A stretch of 64,000 nucleotides of DNA from Selaginella moellendorffii (GCF_000143415.4 NW_003314267.1:969611-1033610); one strand, 5' to 3'; positions 10,415 through 20,900 are shown, numbered from the stretch's first letter. Program-made: numbers and translations. Notes: generated by a model not told the origin, from the letters alone.

Positions 10415-11332
10415 TCAGCTCCTCCTAGTCTTCCACTCGTGGAGCCTTGAGAGGCAACCGAGAGCACAGCAAGATGCCACCCCCATGATCGCCAGTGCCG
10501 GCATTACTCTCGAGGGAAATCTGGGCAGCCAGTGGACGATGACGCTGATAGCGACTGACGGCACTGCGTACAACGAAGCCACGAGAATTCCCTCGGCACC
10601 AAACTGCCCATCTGGCTCACGATGAAATGCGTGACCACTCCGGGGATGGATCAATGGCACCTGGTACAAGATGCTGAAAATGCCCCCGGAGATCACGAAG
10701 ATGTAGAGCGTGATGGCCGCTCCACACCAAATCTTGGGATCTTGGAGGAAGGGAGCTTTGAGCGCTGCCGGGGAGAGGCACGCAAGGATCACGGCGGTGC
10801 ATGCGAGCGCGATCCGTTTCCCGGTGGAGAGAGGCGGCGAGAATATCTCCCCGATTTCTATGCCGGATTTCGAGCGGATCGTGAGCGCTAGCTGCTGCGC
10901 GGTGCTCGATCGCGGCAGGACCTCGATGCCGCCACCGCTGGGTGGGAGATAGAGAACGCAAGGAATGTGAAAACCTGTGACGTTGAATCTATGGAGCGCG
11001 ACGGGAGGAGATTTCGAGGCTTGCATGGACGCGAAGAAGATCGATGTCGAGCCGGCGTGATTCTTGAGAAAGGAGTAGGCCAGAGAGGAGAATTCGGACT
11101 GGAAGAACTCGTCCCTGCCGCTGGCCGCGCTGGAATCGAAGAAGAGAATGTAGAATCCCGGCCCTAGCCCCGATCTTTCGAGAATTAGCGACTCTAGGGA
11201 GGAATCCTGGAGCTCAATGACGCCATAGCTGGAGGCCGCTCTCAAGCTTGCGAGCTCCCTGACATGATCGTCTAGAAGAGCGCCCGCGGAGGCGATCGTA
11301 GCCATCAAAAAGACGAAAGAGGCGGCACACAT
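10415..11332 (-). CDS. Oligosaccharyltransferase OST3/OST6-family subunit, 305 aa
   Basis: A single-exon frame. Residues 1-17 (MCAASFVFLMATIASAG) form a signal peptide. A lumenal thioredoxin-like domain follows, including YGVIELQDSSLESLI, FYILFFDSSAASGRDEFF and RFNVTGFHIPCVLYLPP. After about residue 165 come four hydrophobic segments (RIALACTAVILACLSPAAL; AAITLYIFVISGGIFSILY; ILVASLYAVPSVAISVIV; VMPALAIMGVASCCALGCL), the OST3/OST6 arrangement. The conserved transmembrane-loop motif SGHAFHREPDGQFGAEG is family-typical. The protein should sit in the ER as a subunit of the N-glycosylation complex. No CxxC redox motif appears in the lumenal domain; the fungal and animal subunits use such a motif for mixed disulfides, and plant homologues often lack it as far as I recall. 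Starts 474 bp from the divergent transporter at 11807. Confidence 0.88.
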   Translation of the reverse strand: MCAASFVFLMATIASAGALLDDHVRELASLRAASSYGVIELQDSSLESLILERSGLGPGFYILFFDSSAASGRDEFFQSEFSSLAYSFLKNHAGSTSIFFASMQASKSPPVALHRFNVTGFHIPCVLYLPPSGGGIEVLPRSSTAQQLALTIRSKSGIEIGEIFSPPLSTGKRIALACTAVILACLSPAALKAPFLQDPKIWCGAAITLYIFVISGGIFSILYQVPLIHPRSGHAFHREPDGQFGAEGILVASLYAVPSVAISVIVHWLPRFPSRVMPALAIMGVASCCALGCLSRLHEWKTRRS

Positions 11333-11806
11333 TTTCTTGGTGACCTAAAAAAGCGCCAAGAATTCTTTCGTGACACGTGTAGTGTGTCTTGGTGTCACAC
11401 GTGTACAGTATCGTGGCATAACACGTGGTGATGACGTGGATGTCCACCGTGGCAGAATCTTCGTTGGAAACCTAGATTGGCGTCTCCATCACTCCAGTTT
11501 CCAGTCGGGGAGTCAGGCGGTAGGGTAGGCATTCAAGGCGCAGAGGATTATTCTATGGCGCACCAGTAGGAGCATCTGATCTGGGGCATTGCGATGGATC
11601 ATCATAAATGTGAAGGAATGAGCACAATCTCGAGGTACGAGAGCGATTTCCTGGCGATTTAGCTTGATCTGGGTTAAGATTTCGCGAGTATTCTTGCTGG
11701 AAGCTCGTTTCTTCGCGAAAATTCTAGCTCTTGATCTCGCATTTTGATTGATTCCAAGCTCGGGTATACAGGGATTCATGACTTTGCGGCCCGGATTTTG
11801 CTCGCA
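11333..11806. promoter_or_regulatory. Divergent intergenic region between OST3/6 gene and sugar transporter
   Basis: This 474-bp gap separates two start codons pointing away from each other, so it must hold both promoters and 5' UTRs. Near the OST3/6 side it contains four short elements with an ACGTG core (cacgtgtag at 11374, acacgtgtac at 11398, aacacgtggt at 11421, gacgtggatg at 11433), the core of plant G-box/ABRE sites. Whether they act is untested. Confidence 0.4.
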
Positions 11807-13200
11807 ATGGGCAGCTTGGGAGGCTATGCCAAGGATCCAGAGACTGGAAAGCTCGAGAAGGGGGACGAGCCGCCCAAGAGGAACGACACGTCGTTGATAA
11901 AGTTGGTTTCCTCGTGACTTTAAAGTAGTAGCTTTTACGTGTTTGCTCTCGGTGTTTTCAGCTTGATTGCAGCTGTTTCCTATGGATTCGCGTCCTTGGC
12001 CATGGTTTTCCTCAACAAAGCTGTGCTTATGGAGTATCCGTATTCTATGTCTCTTCTCACGCTCCAGGTACCTTCATATCCAGAGACAAAAAACATTGAC
12101 AGTGGTTTTTTTAATTTGCTCTTCTGTTCTTCCAGCAAGTTGCGACTGTCTTGCTGTTGCATCTAGGGGGCAGCTTTGGGATTTCACAAAGTCCACAGTT
12201 TTCTCTCAAAATTGCGAGAAAACTTCTTCCGCTGTCCTTTTTCTACAATGCGAACGTTGCTTTCGCTTTGGCGAGCCTTCAGGGAGTGAACATTCCAATG
12301 TATATCGCTCTTAAAAGACTGACACCACTGGCGGTTCTCGTGACCGACATTTTTACTGGCAAGGGAAAACCGGCTACACAAGTAAGATTTTTGCGCTAAA
12401 TCTTTCACCGATTTGATTGATGACTAACTGTGTTTTCTTGTTCAGGTTGCTTTGTCAGTCATGACTACTGGTTTTGGAGTTCTTATCGCGGCTCTAGGAG
12501 ATTTTTCATTCGATTTAGTAGGCTATGCATTGGCCTTGACATCGGTTTCCTTCCAGGTTTGCTCTTGGAGGTTTTAAAACTTATTGCCAAGAAAACTGAT
12601 TTTGGTTTTCCTAGACTGCATATTTGGTGCTCGTGGAAAGGTCTGGAGGGGAGGACGGCATGTCCTCCACAGAGCTTATGTATTACAATGCTCTCCTCTC
12701 GCTTCCATTTCTGGCAGTTTTGATAATCTTCACTGGAGAAGCTGGCACTGCTCCGACGCTGCTTTTTTACAAGGTTCGACTTGTCTTGCAAACTAAAGAG
12801 TCTAATCCTGATCTCTTTTTTCTCAGATCCAATCGATTTACTTCTTTGTCATTGTTGCTCTCTCGCTGATTATGGGAATTGTCCTCAACTACACCATGTT
12901 TCTTTGCACAATCGTAAACTCTGCGTTGACAACCACGATTGTGGGAGTGCTTAAAGGAGTCGGATCCACGGTAAACACTCTGGTTTTCAATATTTCATAG
13001 CTCACGGCTTGACGCTTTGACAGCTTCTTGGTTTCATAGTCCTTGGTGGCGTAGAGGTTCACGCTCTAAATGTCGCTGGCTTAGTCATTAACACCGCGGG
13101 TGGAGTATGGTACTCCGTTGCGAAATTCAAGCGAAGGAAATCCAAATCTTCCAAATCTATGGAGGAGAAACCATTGATACAAATAGGATCAACCAAGTAA
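11807..13200 (+). CDS. Nucleotide-sugar transporter (DMT/TPT family), 345 aa
   Basis: Seven exons (11807-11901, 11962-12067, 12136-12381, 12446-12556, 12615-12773, 12827-12970, 13024-13200), with introns of 53-68 nt, give 345 residues. A short hydrophilic cytosolic N-terminus (DPETGKLEKGDEPPKRN) is followed by about ten hydrophobic segments. Family-typical stretches are FLNKAVLMEYPYSMSLLTLQ, YNANVAFALASLQGVNIPMY, ALKRLTPLAVLVTDI, SALTTTIVGVLKGVGSTLL and the lysine/arginine-rich tail KFKRRKSKSSKS. These point to the KT group of plant nucleotide-sugar transporters (the UDP-GlcNAc/UDP-sugar branch). The protein probably sits in Golgi or ER membranes and exchanges a cytosolic nucleotide sugar for lumenal UMP/GMP. 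The exact sugar cannot be read from sequence. With the divergent OST3/6 gene it makes a secretory-glycosylation pair, but that neighbourhood may be chance. Confidence 0.88.
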
Positions 13201-13267
13201 ACGATTGATCACAAAAGACGATCGTTCTCTCAGAAAAAATACAAAGAATGGAGGTTCCTACCGGTTT

Positions 13268-14722
13268 TTATCGTGGATTTGGTCGAGCATGCTGGCCATA
13301 GTGCGTTCTTATGTGTCTTGTGAGATCCACCTTATATCCGAAAGAGCGCTCACAGCCAGAAAACCTGGAGAAAAACACGTTGGTTCTCGGGTTTTTGCAA
13401 ACAAAATCGAGTTTTTCTTCTCTTACGTGCAGTGAAATGGCTTCTCTCCAGTGTGTGTTCTCTTGTGACCATTGAGTGAGTTGAGCCACTTGAAGCTCTT
13501 TCCGCAGCCTTCGAAGGGGCACACCAAGGGCCTGTCATCGCAGTGGGTCTTTTGGTGGACAACCTACAAGAGAGAAAACCATTTAATCCAGTCACTCCGA
13601 GCACTCGTACGACTTACCAGACGTTCGCGGAAAGCAAAGCGCTTGTTGCATCCTTCAAAGGTGCATTTGTGAGCTCTCTCGTGCTTTTTTATGTGTCGGC
13701 TCAGTAGCTGCTTGCTGCTAAACCGAAGGCTGCAGTTCTCAAAGCTGCAAAGGTATGGTCTCTGGCCACTGGAGATGTAAACAAACTAGATCATATACGA
13801 GAGAAGAAGAGTCAAGCGTGAACTTACTTGTGCTCGTTTAGATGATCTCCAAGACTTCCCGGTGTTGCAAACCGCTTGTTGCATCCCACGTGAGGGCAGT
13901 CGTGCGTTTTATCGATCAGCAGGAGCATTTTCTTCGTCTCGACGAGCATCTACGAGAAAAGAAGAACTGGAAAACAGTCAGACCACACAAAAGAGAGGAT
14001 GAAACGCGAGAAGGTTTTCTACCTTCTCGTAGTGTAGTACAGTGAGCTCGTGCCACGGGATTCCAAGTAGCTCGGCCGGAAGCTCAGCTGCCAAGGCTGA
14101 TGATTCCGCTAAATTTTGGAATGCCATCGCCAGTTCTTGCAATTCGCTGCTCTTGAGCTGCTCAAACCTGGAATTCAAAGCAATCCTTCAGCGAAAGCAT
14201 AGAAAAGAAGAAGAAAGAGTTGCTTACTTCATTCGCTTCCACTTTGAAAGGTTTGGTTTCCGAAGGCTAGATTTCTTGCTCGAGCACTCCGGCCCAATCC
14301 TCGCATCCACTGCTGCGTTTACAAGAGCTTCCAAGCTGCCACCATATTGATCCGACACAACTTCCATTAGCCTCTGGTGAGCTGCATTGACTCACACAAC
14401 TGAGAAAGAAATCCAAACGGAAAAAGAGAAAACGAAGAAAGAGTTCTTCCTAGTTTCTATCTCACGTACCGAAAGAATCCAGCCGAATGACCACTTGCTT
14501 GAGCTTCTTGCGTTTCTTCACCTTCTTCTCCACCACACTGATTGGCAACTCATCGCGCGAGATCGCCGAGAATGTGGCGGCAGCCGCAAGATTTAGCGCG
14601 GCGTCTTCCTGCGCGCTGTGGATCCTCTTCTTCATCGCAGCAGCGCTCTCTTGCTCCTCCTCGGCGTACCTCTTGCGAGAAGAAGAAGAAGAAGACGCGC
14701 CATTGCCGTCCTCTTCCTGCAT
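13268..14722 (-). CDS. C2H2 zinc-finger protein with five TFIIIA/YY1-type fingers, 352 aa
   Basis: Seven minus-strand exons (14470-14722, 14228-14381, 14023-14167, 13828-13949, 13618-13768, 13427-13563, 13268-13364) give 352 residues in one frame. The N-terminal half is acidic/serine-rich, then has a lysine cluster (EKKVKKRKKLKQ) that may be a nuclear signal, and helical segments ([19 protein letters not shown]). The C-terminal half carries five consecutive fingers: CPHVGC..H..H, CSFENC..H..H, CTFEGC..H..H (split by an exon border), CPFEGC..H..H and CTFSGC..H..H. Finger linkers include THTGEKPFHC. The Cys-x4-Cys spacing is that of TFIIIA and YY1. True TFIIIA usually has nine fingers, so I call it only a probable sequence-specific DNA- or RNA-binding regulator. 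It is transcribed divergently from the MoaC gene with 47 bp between starts. Confidence 0.85.
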
Positions 14723-14769
14723 TGTGGCACTCTTAAGCCCTAGATTGGATTAGATTAGGGCTCTTCAGG
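14723..14769. promoter_or_regulatory. 47-bp gap between divergent start codons (zinc-finger gene / MoaC gene)
   Basis: The ATG of the zinc-finger gene (14720-14722, minus) and the ATG of the MoaC gene (14770-14772, plus) are separated by only 47 bp. Transcription of at least one gene must start inside the other's coding or UTR sequence, or translation starts almost at the cap. No TATA element is visible in the gap. Confidence 0.6.
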
Positions 14770-15524
14770 ATGGGCAGCTTGGCGAGGCGCGCAGGGATCG
14801 CGATCGCCCGGCGCAGCGCTTGCATTTCCGCTCGATCGTACAGCAGCATCGATCGCGACATTGAAGAATTCAACCAGGTAGAGCAAGATTTCCTCCTTGA
14901 ATCAGTCGTGATCCTGTGGAGTTTCCACAGGAGCTGGAAGAAATGTTTGGTGCTCCCCCTGCCGCTGCTGGCGCGCAAGGATTTCCAGCGAGAGATCCAT
15001 CGTCCCAGAGCATCGCAGCTCCATCGATAGCTAGAGATCGATCTTCTTCTCTAACTCACTTCGATAGCTCTGGAAAGGCCTCGATGGTGGACGTCTCTCA
15101 CAAGATGGACACCAAAAGGAACGCAGTAGCGTCCGGTAGAGTCCTCCTCGGGCCCGACGTCTTCCATCTCGTGGCCGCCAACAAGATCGCCAAGGGAGAC
15201 GTCTTGACAGTGGCCAAGATAGCGGGCATCCAGGCCGCCAAGCAAACCGCGACGCTCATACCTCTGTGCCACACCATAGCTCTCAGCTCGGTGGACGTGA
15301 TGATGGCGCTGGACGAGGAGGCTAGCTGTGTGGAAGTCACCGCGGAGGCTAGCTCGGTTGGCCCGACTGGTGTGGAGATGGAAGCTCTCACGGCTGTCTC
15401 GGTGGCTTGCTTGACGGTGTACGATATGTGCAAGGCTGCGTCCAAGGCTATACAGATATCCGGCATCGAGCTCGTGTCCAAGTCCGGTGGCAAGAGTGGC
15501 GACTGGCATCGAGAGAAGAATTGA
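14770..15524 (+). CDS. CNX3: Cyclic pyranopterin monophosphate synthase (MoaC/CNX3), mitochondrial
   Basis: Exons 14770-14877 and 14931-15524 (intron 53 nt) give 233 residues. The first exon encodes an arginine/serine-rich, acid-free leader (MGSLARRAGIAIARRSACIS, then ARSYSSIDRD) fitting a mitochondrial presequence, as expected for plant CNX3. The MoaC domain follows: SMVDVSHKMDTKRNAVASG, the AANKIAKGDVLTVAKIAGIQ helix, LIPLCHTIALSSVDV with the conserved His, VGPTGVEMEALTAVSVACL with the conserved Glu, and YDMCKAASKAIQISGIEL. With MoaA/CNX2 it converts GTP via 3',8-cyclo-GTP to cyclic pyranopterin monophosphate, the first step of molybdenum cofactor synthesis. All catalytic-region motifs I expect are present, so it should be active. 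Confidence 0.93.
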
Positions 15525-15755
15525 AGAAGCACTGTAAGATCTCTCTTTCTTTTTTTTTTTTCGTTTTCCTCCTCTTGCTAATATGTCGAGCTTTCGATCC
15601 AGATGGATGATGTGCTATGGATTTTGTAGCAAGGTATCACAGTCTCTAAACTCGGGAGCATTCTTTTCCAGATAGTTCTCCGCTAAGTTTCTCTCCATTG
15701 ATAGTGTGTGATCTCTTTATAAGCTAATATCGCAATCCAGGTGGATAACGCTGCT

Positions 15756-16232
15756 ATGGCTTCAATCACTTCATGGGCGACGACGAACTTGAGGTGTGGC
15801 GGAGAAACCAGACCAACGCTTCCTGGCTGCTGCTCATTCTCCAGGTAACCTCTAGTTTCTAAATGTCTTTGATTCACATTGCACATACAGGACGCTACAG
15901 TGCAAGCCGAAGAGGGTCTTGAGGTTGACAAGAATCGTGAGACAAGCGGACAACGATGAAAGGGAGGTCCCTCCTCCTCAAGAGCAGGAAATCCTTCCCG
16001 AGAGAAGAGAAGAGACGCCGAAGCCTAAGAAGAAGGGTACGTCGTAGAAGGAGTTGAGAATTATCCTGTTGTTTAAGCGTTTGTTCACTGGATAGATGAT
16101 GGCGAAGTCACGGCTCGAATAACTGGAGCGCTTGCCGTGCTTTTGGGGATCGCATACCTTGCTCTCGTCCAGATTCTGGAGAGACGAGGTGGGAGCCTCG
16201 AGCCACCACCTCCGGAAGCGTATCTTCCTTAA
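15756..16232 (+). CDS. Small one-TM protein, probably plastid-targeted (123 aa, unknown function)
   Basis: Exons 15756-15844, 15891-16036 and 16096-16232 keep frame through introns of 46 and 59 nt. The N-terminus (MASITSWATTNLRCGGETRP) is rich in Ser/Thr/Arg and almost free of acids, like a chloroplast transit peptide. A basic stretch (CKPKRVLRLTRIVRQ) and an acidic/proline-rich linker (EVPPPQEQEILPERREETP) follow. One hydrophobic helix (ARITGALAVLLGIAYLALVQ) comes before a short proline-rich tail. Family not recognised. It may be a small thylakoid- or envelope-anchored protein. The consistent three-exon frame and protein-like organisation support a real gene. Confidence 0.65.
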
Positions 16233-16269
16233 ATTTTGAGGTTCTAAGCTCGAAGAATTGTGAATCACG

Positions 16270-16810
16270 ATCTCTTCTACACAGTTTGGCGATGAGCAGC
16301 TTGAGATCGTGGAGCGAATGCACCTTGAAATCGGGTCGCTGGTGAGGAGGGAGCTCTTCAATCTTGTAGCGAAACAATGGATCCACCAAGCAAGTCATCG
16401 CTCCCGCGCACGCAACATCGTATCGCCCACCATCAAAACTTCGCACGGCTTGGCGCCCCACATCTCGCAAACGCGCAGTAGTGGCAGAGGCGACGGCTTC
16501 ACGGCCGAGAACTCACTCCCAAGAATTGGCGAGAATCTGGAACCGGTGCCCAGCTCCCCCGCCTCGAAGTTCTTCGCGTCGCTTGTGCTGCTCAGCGTGA
16601 TCATCCCGCGCCAGAGCTTCTTGGAGTCGATATAGCGGCATGCTTCTGCCACCCAGGGAGTGCGGATTTGTTGGACCTCCTAGCGTTTTCTATCGTCTGC
16701 AATGCCAGCTCCATTTCCTTTGCGGATGCGTAGACACGGTTGGCTTGCAGCGCCCGCAAGTCGAGCGTCCGGAGCGTTAGATCCAAATCAAGCACGACGC
16801 CACGAAGCAC
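16270..16810 (-). pseudogene. HAD-superfamily hydrolase, frameshifted relic
   Basis: The minus strand reads as a CbbY-like HAD phosphatase in three different frames. It begins MLRGVVLDLDLTLRTLD (motif I, with Leu where DLDGT has Gly) at 16810, shifts frame near 16680 and continues EACRYIDSKKLWRGMITLSS. It then has FSAVKPSPLPLLRVCEMWGA (motif III Lys) and EVLMVGDT. Near 16415 it loses several residues of the GDS.KDD motif IV, changes frame again and ends in DVACAGAMTCLVDP and PDFKVHSLHDLKLL. No GT-AG pair restores a single frame. The damaged motif I, frame changes and short motif IV indicate a dead copy rather than an active enzyme. An intact parent may lie elsewhere in the genome. Confidence 0.7.
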
Positions 16811-17150
16811 AGTGTAGCGGGTTACGGTAATTGGGACTTAACCTTCCATAGGTTCTTGGCTACTTTTTGAGGGCTAGAGCCAGCCTTCAAGTTGAGTTGG
16901 AAGTGGTGATTTGGGATGACGTGGCAAGGAGCTTGGTTCTTGAGAAGTGCTTGGAAAGAGAGCGGGGATTGTGAGAGGGCTGATGACGGGGTGTTCACAC
17001 TTGATCTGAGGCTTGAGGTTAAATTCCTCCATGGTTTTGGCGGAGATGGGAAGTAAGGCTCCTCAGCTGTTAAGAATGATAGAGGTTTGCTTCTCATGTT
17101 AACCATTTACCTTCCTCATACATTGTTTTGAGGCAGTGATCTAAGAAATT
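16811..17150. repeat. Degenerate direct repeat (left copy)
   Basis: The phrases 'gtagcgggttacggtaattgggactt' (read in two parts near 16813) and 'cacttgatctgaggcttgaggtta' near 16996 recur in order at 17738-17770 and 17890-17915. The two flanks of the ~80-bp tandem repeat are therefore old direct copies of each other, perhaps ends of a small non-autonomous element. Confidence 0.45.
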
Positions 17151-17159
17151 TTAAGATTC

Positions 17160-17540
17160 TTGATGTAACACTCACAGATCTTTTAAGATTATGAGCTAAG
17201 AATTGAGAGAGTTGGGTTAGCATGACAAAGTCATGGCCAGAAATCTTGATGTTTTTGAGGTTGTGAGTTCAGAATTGTGTAAGTTGGGCTAGCATGATAA
17301 ATTCATGGCTAAAAAGCTTGTGGTGTGGCACTGACAATTTTTTTAAGATTGTGAGTTGAGAATTAAAAGAGTTTGGCTAACATGATAAATTCATGACTAA
17401 AGAACTTCTGATGTAACACTCACAGATCTTTTGAGATTATGAGCTAAGGATTGAGAGAGTTGGGTTAGCATGACAAAGTCATGGCCAGAAAGCTTGATGT
17501 TCATAGATCTTTGGAGATTGTGAGCTTGGTAGAGAAATGG
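17160..17540. repeat. Degenerate ~80-bp tandem repeat, about 4-5 units
   Basis: Units are recognised by the succession 'agatcttttaagattatgag', 'agagttgggttagcatga', 'aaagtcatggccagaaa' and 'cttgatgt'. Equivalent 'gagctaag' or 'gagttcag/gagttgag' positions fall near 17192, 17263, 17352, 17441 and 17520, a spacing of 71-89 bp. The first and fourth units are most alike. Confidence 0.65.
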
Positions 17541-17729
17541 AGTGTGAAATGATTGTGATGCTGTGATGAAAAATTATTGCTTTAGTGCATAACACCCTGT
17601 GCATGTAAAGATTTGTGGAGTACTGATGTTGAAAAGGATAACTTGTGTAGTTTTCACTGAGACGAGATGGATAATTTAAATCAATATTTTGTATGAGGTC
17701 ACACAATTTTAAAGTGGGGAGTAAGCGCT

Positions 17730-17935
17730 ACAAATGTAGCAGGTTACGGTGGCCTGTACTTGGGACTTGACTAGTTAAGTTAAACAGAATTGGGATGCAA
17801 GGAGCTGGGTTCTTAAGGAGGAAGGTTCTTGACAAGCTGGACAGAGAGCAGAGGTGGCAATTGAGAAAGGGGCATGCATGGGGTGTTAACACTTGATCTG
17901 AGGCTTGAGGTTAGATTCTGGAGTCATTTTTATCC
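17730..17935. repeat. Degenerate direct repeat (right copy)
   Basis: Right-hand partner of the repeat at 16811-17150, sharing 'gtagcaggttacggt', 'gcaaggagct..gttctt' and 'cacttgatctgaggcttgag'. Confidence 0.45.
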
Positions 17936-20039
17936 ACAGTCCATTCTTAATCCCTGCAACAGCCTTCACATTCACGTACCTTTTTCCTAATCTTGCTAAA
18001 TTGTTCCAAATGATTGTTTTATATTAAAGTTAATTAAAATAAAATAAAATAAATGATAGTTCTTCCTCCTCATTACTCTCCTCTTCCCCACTCTCCTCTT
18101 CATCATGTTCACCTAATGATGACACATTGCTACTGAAAATTGCTACACTTGGACTTATTAGGGTTTCTTCCTCCAAGGCTTCTCTTGTCAACCAATCTTG
18201 TGAATCATCTTCTTATCATCAACGAACCTATTCTCTTGCATCATCAAACAAAACACCCACAGCAGTGAGTCAGGGCCCTCAAGCTTGGAAATGTCATGAG
18301 GCTGAATGTACCCCTCAAACATAACTTGTGGAAACTCCTCTTCAGCATCCTTGTCCACATACCAAGCAATCTCAGACCACCACCGAAGTTGAGCTCCTTG
18401 CAAGAAAAAACCTTAGTAGCTTCCAATAATTATATGATGTTGAACTCATCCTTGATATTTACAGATTATGCTGAGTATGGAAAATGCCAGCACTAGAATT
18501 GGCTTCTTAAAAGTGGCACCATTCATCACTTGACATTGAATTGTTTACTTTTCCAGCAAATAAGCTGTAGGCAATTTTTAGTTTTACTAGTGGTGAGATA
18601 TTGAGAATGATAACTTTTGGAAAGATTTTTCTTTCTACTATACAACATTGTCTTGGTGTCTAATAATTTATAGCTTTAGCATCAAAGACTAGCACATGCA
18701 AATTATAGATAGGTACTACTATTTTGATTTTGCATAGCATACCATCTTTGAGAGGATCAAACAGGGGAATATATAAGGATTGTCTACGAGTAAAGATGAA
18801 GAAAAGCCACTTCCAAAAAAAGCTAGGACAAGAGCGATTTCAATTTTAGATCTTATTCACATTAATATTTGGGGGTTTCTTTCCTTTAAACAGAATCAAA
18901 TGCACTAAAAACTTTCCATGACTGGATTTGGCCAATAGAAAAAGAATGTGATTGATCAATACACGTGCTTCAGAGTAGATGGTGGCCAGGAACTTCTCCT
19001 TATCTTCATGAAGAATTTCCCTCCAGATCTCAGCGCCATACAAACATGGCCAAAATGGGATTGTGGAGAGGAAAATGCTCATAGTTCTTAATTCATCCCA
19101 TATAATGCTCAAAGCTATGCATGTTCCTATATTTTTCTGGGCTAAAGATGTAAACATAGTTGTTCATGTCCAAAATATTTTTCCCACCAAAGTGGTTTTG
19201 AACAAGACACCAAAGGAACTTTAGACTAGTAATAAGCCTACTCTTTCATATTTACAGGTGTTTAGTTGTACAGAATATTCAAAGATTTCAAAGGAGGAAC
19301 ATAGAACAAAGTGGGAAGATCACTTCATAAGATGTATAATACTACCAAAGTGAATTCCACATGTGGATTTTCAAGCAGAAAAAGGTTCTAGTATACATGA
19401 TGGTATTCTTTAAGGAAATGGTTCTAATGTATTCAATCTCCTCAACACGCAAAAAATCAACTCTAGGTATATTTTACCTTCAAATTTAACCATAGAGCTT
19501 AATGGATTGTAATGAATTTCCTAGTACAAAAACATCACTATTACCTTATAGACTACCACTTCCTTTAGAACCCCCACCAGAAATCCCCCACCACCACCAC
19601 CACTACCACTGGAGGATACACACTAAACAACTCTATCACTAAAAGTAGTCAAATTAGTTCTGATATCATAAATAAAAAAAGTGAGCCAGTTTTTAAGATG
19701 CTCTTAAGTCATAGAATGAACTTGATGACTATAACACAGCTCAAGATCCTACACCTTGATGTTCAACATGAGCATGGAAGCCCACACAAGCAATCCTGCA
19801 TTATCAATAGGAGAAACAAGCATTTCAACATGTTCTATTACTTTGGTTATTGATCTACTCATAAAGACTACTCTTCCTATCCAACAGTTTGTGAGACTTT
19901 GATCCAAGTTAGGCATTACATCAGCCAAGGGGGAGTAAAAAGCATGTGATCAGACCTTCAATCAAAATCTTATCAAAGAGTGTTGGAGCAAGACTAATTT
20001 AGTGGTCATACTAAATTAGTATGAAAAATTTAGTAACCA
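17936..20039. other. AT-rich intergenic sequence, no supported gene
   Basis: About 2.1 kb with only short open frames and no family resemblance. No tandem repeat or RNA gene was recognised. The composition is like the mobile-element relics that follow. Confidence 0.5.
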
Positions 20040-20900
20040 CAATTTTTACTTTAAAGTGGTGTGGACTAAATTTAAAGTAGCCCATACTATTATAGTGTGG
20101 ATTTAGTGTGGAAAATTAATTTATCACATTAATAGCCATTTGAAGGAGTTTCACTCACAACCTCTATAAGTCTTCATTCCAACTTAACATGTTTGCCAAG
20201 ATCCCAAAAGTGGCCTCAAAGCCACACTACCTTCACACTTGATATAAGTGCTCTACATACCTAAGTCCTATCTTAGACACCTAAAAGTACTTTTGATATA
20301 CTCTTATGTTAAAATCAGGCATTAAGTCCTAATAACCTCTAAAATTTCCTCACCATATAACTATACCTTAGGTTTTTAAACAAGAGGATTACTCTTTGTC
20401 TTTCCCACAGTTAAGGACTTTGGGATGATATTTTGGATCACTCTTTATCTTTTCCACAGTTAAGGACTTTATATTTAAAACACAAGCCTTGTGAGTACCC
20501 TTTTCACCTTTTGCCACTAGAGTGCCCTATGTAAGCTCTTGAATTTGGACTTCCTAAGATGTCACTCAACTTATATTTAAATCCAAAGACATTTAACCCT
20601 AAATATTTTAAAACTTTTAACTTATTGAAAAATGAGGTGCACTCTTGTTTATAAGTCTTTTCTCTTTATATTTCCCTATGGATCATCTCTCGAGTTGTTC
20701 TTTTTAGTTGTTTACAACCCAACCATGTGCCTAAAGCAAGGTTTTAATGAGTTACGCAAGGTATCCAAGTAAATAGTGCTACCTACTTGAATTGGGACCA
20801 TTTGATTTCCTAAAAGAGTTAGAGTTAGCTCTTGAATACTTCACTAAGTCACCTCACTTATCCCACTGTGGTCACCAATGGAAACATGTTGAGTTTGAGA
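20040..20900 (-). mobile_element. Ancient, AT-shifted LTR of the local 1.8-kb LTR family
   Basis: Landmarks of the young LTRs can be followed in order on the minus orientation but heavily eroded. 'cttgaaggagtttcactcac' plus 'aacctctataagt' near 20142 corresponds to 34771. 'aggtatccaagtaaatagtg' plus 'ctacctacttgaattggga' near 20759 corresponds to 35408. 'gttagctcttgaatacttca' near 20824 corresponds to 35482. Most differences are C-to-T or G-to-A, as expected from deamination of methylated cytosines. The GC-rich minisatellite part is not visible. Confidence 0.55.

Noticed and set aside
13268-14722. Identification of the zinc-finger protein as TFIIIA
   Set aside because: Only five fingers are present, whereas plant TFIIIA has nine with a long spacer; I kept the general C2H2 call.
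15051-15532. Antisense frames of 144-152 codons over CNX3
   Set aside because: Shadows of the MoaC coding sequence, with no recognisable domain.
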